From contig OZ038322.1 in the NCBI GenBank assembly GCA_964035795.1, positions 1,337,281 through 1,401,280 of the forward strand: DNA of 64,000 nucleotides, written 5' to 3'. This document shows, piece after piece, positions 57,401 through 64,000 of the stretch. How positions within the stretch are numbered: the stretch's first letter is position 1; each line of letters starts with the position of its first letter. A program made the translations under genes and the position numbers. The stretch is from Pterobdella sp. o SKG-2022. Taxonomy: Eukaryota > Annelida > Clitellata > Hirudinida > Piscicolidae. Under the pieces are notes generated by a model, which was given only the letters and a program-made list of their open reading frames with translations, had not been told where the DNA came from and searched no databases.

Positions 57401-60400
57401 TAAGGTACACATGAAAAAAGCTTTGATATAACAAATAAGTTGGAATGAAGTTTGAGCTCCCACAAGGTCAGATCTCTTCAGATCAACAAGAATATTCACG
57501 ACACCTACACTGTCGTCTATATTTGAGCTCTCTATGTTTTAATAAAGATCCAACTAACCATCATGGACTATTCTTTCATTGTTGCCACAAAACAGCTATT
57601 TCAACCACGCCACTCTGCCCCATTGCAGCAAGACGCATATGATTTGATTCCAGGGTGATAATCATTCTTTTAAAAGTGAGCACAAGCCACTGAACATAAT
57701 GACTGAAAATCTAAAAATTTGCATGTGAAATGCCACTATAACAACAAAACTCGCATCTACTGGATCGTTTCCAACAGCCCCCCTTCTCCCTTCCCCCCCG
57801 AAAGACCTGATACCCAGCTATCACCTACATGAGAAATTCATCTAGAGAACACATGAGCTTCACGTTTCAGTCTATGGTACACACTACTACACCTCTTGTG
57901 GACAGATTGAGACACGAAATCGAGTTAGCACCAAAACATTTTTTATATAAGATGTGAGAAAAAAGTCAAAGTTCTTGAATCTCTCATTAATTCATTTGAT
58001 TTGTATAAATCCTGAATGCTACTATGACATGAAACCTTCATAATATTTGAATAATCCAACAACACTTACCGATACTAGCGGCAGTGGTGAGGTAATGATG
58101 AGGGTAGTTTGAATGACTGGCTCCAAAGCCTTTGAACTCCACTCCTTCAATTTTGCTAACTGTGCCCCTCTTCACCACCCTGTGCATTTTGTAACGTTAT
58201 CAAAGTGATCGTTTCCTTAATTGACACAGAGGTTGATAAAAAGTGTGCATGGAAAATGAAAAAAGCTTAATCAACATTATCGACACGCACACACACGACC
58301 TCTCACCTGGCCCCAGAAACGAGTCTCTTGAAAAGCATAGACCCCACTTGCGTGACGTCATCATCTGGAAGGTCATCTAAAGTCATTCCTGTATGCGTTC
58401 AAACGTCAAGTTTCATGCATTTGTTTTGATTCTGTTTAACTTCGTGTTAATGTTATGAATACAAAGAAGAATCGTGATTTAGCGTTAAGTTCTATGATTC
58501 AAAAGCTGAGCTTAAAAAAAATTTCCAATTTGGTTCAGTATTATAAAAAAATATTGTAAAATCATATTATAATTTTTATTTATATTAAACAAAAAAATTA
58601 TGAAAAAATACAAAAATATTGAAAACTGCCTATAGATATTTTGTTGTTGGGAGAGGACAAGACACGTTGCTTGAAGTTGGTGGCCACCTCTTGGAGTCGT
58701 TTTGTGAGGTAGTCGAAAAGCTCCTTTCTCTCCTTCAACATCCTTTTGAACCCCATTGACCCCACACTCAGTAAGGTCATCAGCAAATCCAGGTGAGCGT
58801 TTATGGATGCTCGCCCTGTCGGAGATGATGGCTTTGTGAATATAGAGGTAGATATGTAAATGGATAGAAAAAACATATGTTAAAATCATTATATTTATGG
58901 ATAGATAAATATCATATCATTTATCAGTAAAATCATTTAAAATAAGAAAAAACCAACCAGGATAAAAAGAGCAGATATTTTCGATGAGAGAAGGATCAAA
59001 AGAAGCGATAATAGCGCCACCTACAGGCACCAAAAAATTCTTGTCTGTCGACTGCACCACCAAGTCCACTCTGCCTACTCTGTGAGCCTGTTGTTCATAT
59101 CACTTGGTGATTCAACATGAATGCCACTATATTAAGCGCTACATAAATGAACTCAACGACTTTAAAGCTTTTTAATGGTCCTCCACTCTATAAGAATCAT
59201 TCAACACACATTTAACACTACAGAGATGACGCAGTGAGACCTGTTGGATGAGGTGGGTGCACTTGGGAGATTGCAGGCCATATGCATTGTTCACCAAGTG
59301 AGGGATGTTGTGTTGCTTGCATATTACTGCTACTTCTTCAACTCTGGTGCATTAATATTCAATAGATGATTTCATTAAACATGATGATGTCATGAACTAT
59401 ACCAGAATACCAGTCTTTCAAGACCTGCTACCGGATTCTACTGTTACCCAGGCTACAACAGAAAAGCAGCCTTAAATTGCAGACGCTAAGCTTGGTGTTG
59501 TTTAGGAAACTGATAATGAAGTGCACTGACTTGTCAGAAGCTCTAGGGGCAAAGCAGCTTGTGGTGGTGATGATGCACAAGATGTTAGGTTCTCCAACTT
59601 CCAAGATACATCTTTCCATGCCTTCCAAATCTGTTGTAACTTCGTCTCCTTCCAATCGAGTTTCTACTACTTTGAGAGTGAAACCTTCACAAAATATTGA
59701 TTAATGTTAATAAAATAATCTTCATCAGATGATCATGCTTACTTGCAGACAAGATGGATTTGATGCATGACTTCTGATCAATACGAGACCACAGCACCAT
59801 CGATGCTTGAGGCCTGCTCTTCTTCAGGCTTAACAAACACATCATCATGCTCATGCCAGTTGCCATTGGCACCACTATTCCCATTGCTGTCAAGCCTGTT
59901 CACGATCAAGTTTGTTGTAACTATATTTTTCAAATAGAAATCACTTAAATAAATGATGGTAGTATATAAGAATCTGACCTAATTGTTTGAGAACATCAGT
60001 CACTAGTTGGTTTGTGATTTTCATGATGAGGCTCGATCCAGCTGCTTTTGGTTGAACTTGTGTCAAAAACCCTGACCTGCCTATTCCATGGATCAATCTG
60101 TATGAGTAAATATCAATGAAATCAAAAATTTCATATAAGCAAATCATTTAGAGAACCTATAATGTCTTTTAGCCACCAAGTCAGACAAAACCCTTCCTTC
60201 TCGTTCTCCAATTTGACACTTCTTGCTGAAGTTGTTGCTGTCCATCATTGCAAGGTCTCCTATTAACTTCTCAATCCACTGCTCACTCCACCCTTCCTCT
60301 GGCCATTTTTGCTGAAAGTTTTCATTTAATTTTCAAACTTATAACAAAAATACTAATTTTATGTGAATTAATTAAATACAGTTTCAAAAATATTTTGAGA

Positions 60401-60624
60401 TTATTTATTAAAGATTATATTTTCAGTACTTTGAAATACTCTTGATCAATAGAGCTTTTGTAGAAATAAAAATTAAAAATTTGAAATATAAATTTTCAAA
60501 ATGTCAAAACCTGTTCAATTAGTATTTGAACTTTTTTTTCAAAGTTATTTTGGGCTCCGGAGGCTTGTCCTATGTATGTTTCAGGCACTAACTTTTTGCA
60601 CAACTCCAGTGTTTTAGTATTCAT
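54458..60624 (-). CDS. SEPSECS: O-phosphoseryl-tRNA(Sec) selenium transferase
   Basis: SepSecS is the PLP enzyme that converts phosphoseryl-tRNA(Sec) to selenocysteinyl-tRNA(Sec). Exons: 60511-60624 (ATG at 60624), 60157-60311, 59979-60097, 59743-59895, 59531-59684, 59241-59343, 58958-59087, 58627-58815, 58307-58388, 58070-58179, 54458-54603 (TAA at 54458). Phases join cleanly. Family phrases in order: [120 protein letters not shown] (with the PLP lysine K in DKNF), [27 protein letters not shown] and [20 protein letters not shown]. The presence of this enzyme implies the host makes selenoproteins. The last intron (54604-58069) holds an antisense RTE-like LINE. The last exon codes a short tail, [20 protein letters not shown], and a Thr-rich end. 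Confidence 0.95.
55030..57225 (+). mobile_element. RTE-like LINE copy C with endonuclease, internally deleted, in a SEPSECS intron
   Basis: The plus strand starts with [20 protein letters not shown] and [17 protein letters not shown] (55140-55270), the N-terminal endonuclease. Then [18 protein letters not shown] (about 55535-55590), [18 protein letters not shown] and [15 protein letters not shown] (about 55770). Here the sequence jumps directly to [19 protein letters not shown], deleting the linker and first RT segment. Further on: a [20 protein letters not shown] frame (56006-56461) with [16 protein letters not shown], a Cys finger, YGSEA (56504-56800) and [20 protein letters not shown] (56828-57178). 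The 3' end is CTGACTATAATAGAATGATG, then (ATG)n. It is antisense to SEPSECS. The endonuclease makes this the most complete copy 5'. Confidence 0.88.
57226..58069. other. Rest of the last SEPSECS intron, no further feature seen
   Basis: AT-rich intronic sequence between the LINE and the exon 58070-58179. A plus-strand open frame at 57445-57642 shows no family pattern. Confidence 0.4.
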
Positions 60625-61215
60625 AATAGCTGAAATGAATTTAATTTTTTTTTATCTTTCAACTACTTCAAAAATTTTATTTTAAACTGGGATTTAAAAG
60701 TAAAAGTTGTTTTTAACAAACGTTTAAATGTGCACGAGATTAAAATTGGTATTCACTACTAATATATATTTTTCAAATTAAAATATACAGAGTATATTAT
60801 TAATTTAAAAAACAATTTTGCTAAATTACACAAACTGAATCTGATGAAGCGATAAAATAACTGGTTGTTACATTCAAATTTTATATATAAACTTGTTTTT
60901 ACCCCTGTATTTTAGTTTTTTCTATTTTGGTTTTGAGTCGTCTGGTGTTGATTTTATGTAGAGAAATCAATATTGTTTTAAGTAAGTTTTAAAGATAGAA
61001 ACAAAGCTTTTAATTAACTATATGCATGATGCTTGCCTGATGAGAATATTTATGGGGTTTTCCGTTTAAACGGGGGAATCAAAAAATTTAAGAAAAGGCG
61101 GTTTGAAGTTTTCTAAACGAAACTATGATGAGTTTTTATTAAATCATTTTTTCCACAAAATAATACACGAAAAATTTTTTAGACTCATCAAAACATAAAT
61201 TTTAGAGTTTCAATT
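60625..61215. other. SEPSECS upstream spacer
   Basis: About 600 bp between the SEPSECS start and the M12B-like 3' end, both on the minus strand. Very AT-rich; it should hold the SEPSECS promoter and the M12B-like 3' UTR. No TATA box or other site stood out. Confidence 0.4.
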
Positions 61216-61430
61216 TCAATCGTCAACATTTCTAGGAGCATGAACTGCAGCAAAGGTCTCTGACTTGTTGCAACTGGCAACTTTTGTGCGTGAAAGAGCT
61301 CGTGATCGTAGAGCAAAACTCAGAGAAGCTGCTCCTTTCATGAGCAAAAACTGAGTCTCCATAGAGACAATTATCTGTGTAGGATCATTCAAAGATTGAT
61401 CAAGTATGCACAAAGATTGGATTTCAGGTG

Positions 61431-64000
61431 TTAAAACTGACTTGGAGGTAAATTCCTGACAGGAACACATTTTGCATCTTGGCACTGAGAGTCAGAACCA
61501 CATCGAGTGCCCTTCAAGGTGACACTTTCAGAGGTGTATACACAGTTTCTCTTTTTGCTGTCATAACACAATAACTTTTGGCACATCTCTTTGTTTTCCA
61601 TTTCTCCTCCCTTTGTTGCAATTTTCATTCATTATAGTCAGCTTTGATTTATAATTTAAATCGAATAAATTGAATTATTTGTTCAGCGCTAATATAGTGT
61701 ACAAGACCATTAAAAAATTTTATAAATAATAATATGCTCAAGAAAGCCAATGGATATTAATAATTAATAACAGATATGAGAGACTTCGAAGTGTGAGTTG
61801 TATTATTTAAATCTTTGTTTAGAAGGAAAGTAGTTGATTCTAGAAGCTGAAAAAGCGAAGATCATGAAGGCAACTGGCCAAAAAAGAAAAAAGTTGCTTG
61901 ATTCTACAAAGATGAAGCCTAATCAATTCAAGGTAACAGAAATTTTAGACTACGAATGATAGAAAAAGTAACAAGAGAAATATATTTATGGAAAGATCTA
62001 GAGTTGTTTGAAAATATGTTATTTAACTAATTTTGCTGACGGTGTTGAAACAGATGAAGTTTCTCTAAGTGGAAAAAAGAGAAAAGAAGGGAAAGAGGCA
62101 TAAACATGAGTCATCAAAATGAAAACCATTTTTTGATGGAAGATTTGATAAGACGAGGAAGATTTAAAGTATGAAATTTTGTTTCCTATTAGGTTTTAAG
62201 GTTTAATGGTGAATGGGTTTGTAGAACTGAACTTGAATTTTACTTGAAGAGAATGCCATTACTTGGAAACTCAAAAGAGAAGCTAAATGAGGGATAATTC
62301 TAGTAGTGTATATAATGTGGTATTTATGAAGCGCTTTTTTTATTGATTTTTAATTCGTATGTTACGTATTTTTTTGTAAAAATGAGCACACCGTGCAATA
62401 GAATGATTCAGATCCAAATATTTGCTTGCATTGCTCATTCGCTGAGAACCTGGACCCCAAGTTATACTTTTTATAGAATGCACCTTTTTCTTTGCTTGTG
62501 TGGAACCTTGAAAACCGGTGCTTTCCTCTGTTTAATGTTGTTTCATGTGTATATTTTGATTTTCCTTAATTTCTAAAACACCAAAAAATGTTGGCTACAA
62601 ACTTGAGAGTTGAGAGAAAATGTTGTTGGATGGCAGCAGATGAGCAAGTGGAAAAGGAGGCATCATTGAGAAAGTACTCGAGGAAGTTTTCACTCATCAG
62701 ACCTTTGCACTCTTTTGTGTCTATAGGCACTCCGTAGCTAAGTACCCCACGGGGGTGTTCATAAAGTGACAGTTGCAAAAAATTACTTAGTGTTAGATTC
62801 CATAGGAGAAGTTGAAATTAATTCAAAGATAGAGTTTTTTAGGCATTATATGGGAAGTTAGACATTTGATAATGTTAGTCTTAAAAAAATATTTTGGAAA
62901 ATTGTCCAATGAATCTTTTTTTTGATACTTACACACCTAAATAAAGACAAGGGAAAAGCAGACATCTGCACAAAAACCAACCTTAGAGCCAAGACACGTG
63001 CGGCTCTTTGGGCAGCCCCATGCACGCCTCGACCCCACACCACACCAGTGCTTACATCACCACAGTCCCCACACACCTCTGCTCCTATGCCCGTCTTAGG
63101 AGGATGCCTGAGTTTGAAAGATTCTGAGGTTGTACCAAAGATGAAACATAAGCTGTTACATAATTACATAAAAAAATATATGACGATTAAACTTTCGAAA
63201 TAAGTTTGAATACGTCTTTTTTTGAGGAAATCGTTTTTGAGAAATTCAGCTGTAACTTAAATTACAAAATTCTCATTCAATATTCCATTTGATTGTTTCC
63301 CATTTTTTTGTAGCAACAGAGATGCAAAATGAAAGGATTTGATAAAAATTAAAATAATATCTGGTAACAGATTGCGCTTGTGAAGATGGTTAGTGAAGTG
63401 TTTGAAAAACTCTACCAAGGTGGTTTGGACATGCGAAACTGACAAATAAACTTTAAAAAATAAAAACAAAAATAAACATTGGATAAAAAATTAAATTTTC
63501 TTACCGCAACTGCTATTAAAACAAAAAGTGCAGATGTTGAAATTAATTTTTCATTGAAAACCTCCTTGAAAATCAAAATTCATACTGACATGGTGAGCAG
63601 GAAGAGAGCGTCATGGTCGATGAGTTTGCTAGAGATGTTGTCGACGATGCGAGGAAGTGCCTGCAAGGACTCCTTGTAGTCGAGGTCTTCTTCTTCTGTC
63701 AATAAACTTGACGGCTTCTGTGCAATAAATAGATTCATCATGTTTAGGTTTTCAAAAGTATATATACAGTTTTTCGAATCTACTTTTAAATTTCAAAAGT
63801 TTTAGAGTTTTTGAGGCATTTGTTGAAGCCATATTAATGATAACTTACATAAGTTCAGTTTCAATAATAATCAACAATTGCACATCTTTTCAAACGAACA
63901 TCAAGGATTTTGAGATCAACAAGTTGAACTTTGTAGAAGAGCTTGGGATCTTGCATACGTCTAAAAATCTTTTCCATCTGCGCCACATCGTGCCAAATTA
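61431..64000 (-). CDS. M12B (adamalysin/ADAMTS-like) metalloprotease-like protein, 3' part, zinc site apparently lost
   Basis: Minus-strand exons (approximate): 63900 to beyond 64000; 63590-63717; 62982-63107; 62603-62785; 61431-61616 (TAA at 61431; a separate frame extends to 61216). The pieces follow the adamalysin layout: VAQMEKIFRRMQDPKLFYKV, LPRIVDNISSKLIDHDALFL, an exon where a Zn-site exon is expected (CGDCGDVSTGVVWGRGVHGA, then AQRAARVLALR), FLNDASFSTCSSAAIQQHFL ending the catalytic fold, and a Cys-rich domain (MCQKLLCYDSKKRNC, then GTRCGSDSQCQDAKCVPV). In the aligned position the usual HExxH reads RVLAL, so the fold is kept but the catalytic residues are not. Such proteins are normally secreted. 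The signal peptide and propeptide lie outside the window. Family call is moderately sure; inactivity is inferred. A pseudogene is possible. Confidence 0.65.

Overview
This is a metazoan nuclear window. It is AT-rich, its genes are cut into many short exons by GT-AG introns (often 50-120 bp), and it carries non-LTR retrotransposons, MITE-like repeats and microsatellites. The Argonaute reads most like the arthropod AGO1 (microRNA) type, so a protostome, perhaps a crustacean or chelicerate, is my best guess; the species cannot be fixed from sequence alone. All splice sites were placed by eye, from consensus sites, reading-frame continuity and remembered family conservation; no alignment was run.

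All six recognisable host genes lie on the minus strand. From left to right they are: PI4KA (N-terminal half, running off the left edge); an AGO1-like Argonaute with an intact slicer tetrad; TDP2; NOL6; SEPSECS; and an M12B (adamalysin/ADAMTS-like) metalloprotease-like gene that runs off the right edge and whose zinc site looks degenerate. They are unrelated housekeeping or regulatory genes (phosphoinositide synthesis, small-RNA silencing, DNA repair, ribosome biogenesis, selenocysteine-tRNA synthesis) plus one secreted-protein gene. Nothing suggests an operon.

The stretch from about 5.4 to 25.7 kb is a transposon graveyard. It holds a PHD-RT-endonuclease element (5.5-8.3 kb), several broken LINEs on both strands, fragments of FLYWCH/MULE-type DNA transposons, and a perfect 119-bp-arm inverted repeat at 20.35-20.60 kb. 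It also holds a 545-bp (ATT)n tract and a flawless 1,185-bp (GTA)395 tract. The 25.7-29.0 kb stretch shows only one MITE.

One RTE-like LINE family occurs four times. Three copies sit inside introns of three different host genes (PI4KA, NOL6, SEPSECS). A CR1-like LINE lies between NOL6 and SEPSECS, and its 3' end recurs in a TDP2 intron. The most unusual points are a phase-compatible duplicate-looking exon in Argonaute, the GTA tract, the perfect palindrome whose core motif recurs in a dispersed MITE family, and the apparently dead zinc site of the M12B gene. I did not find a clear previously undescribed multi-gene system.
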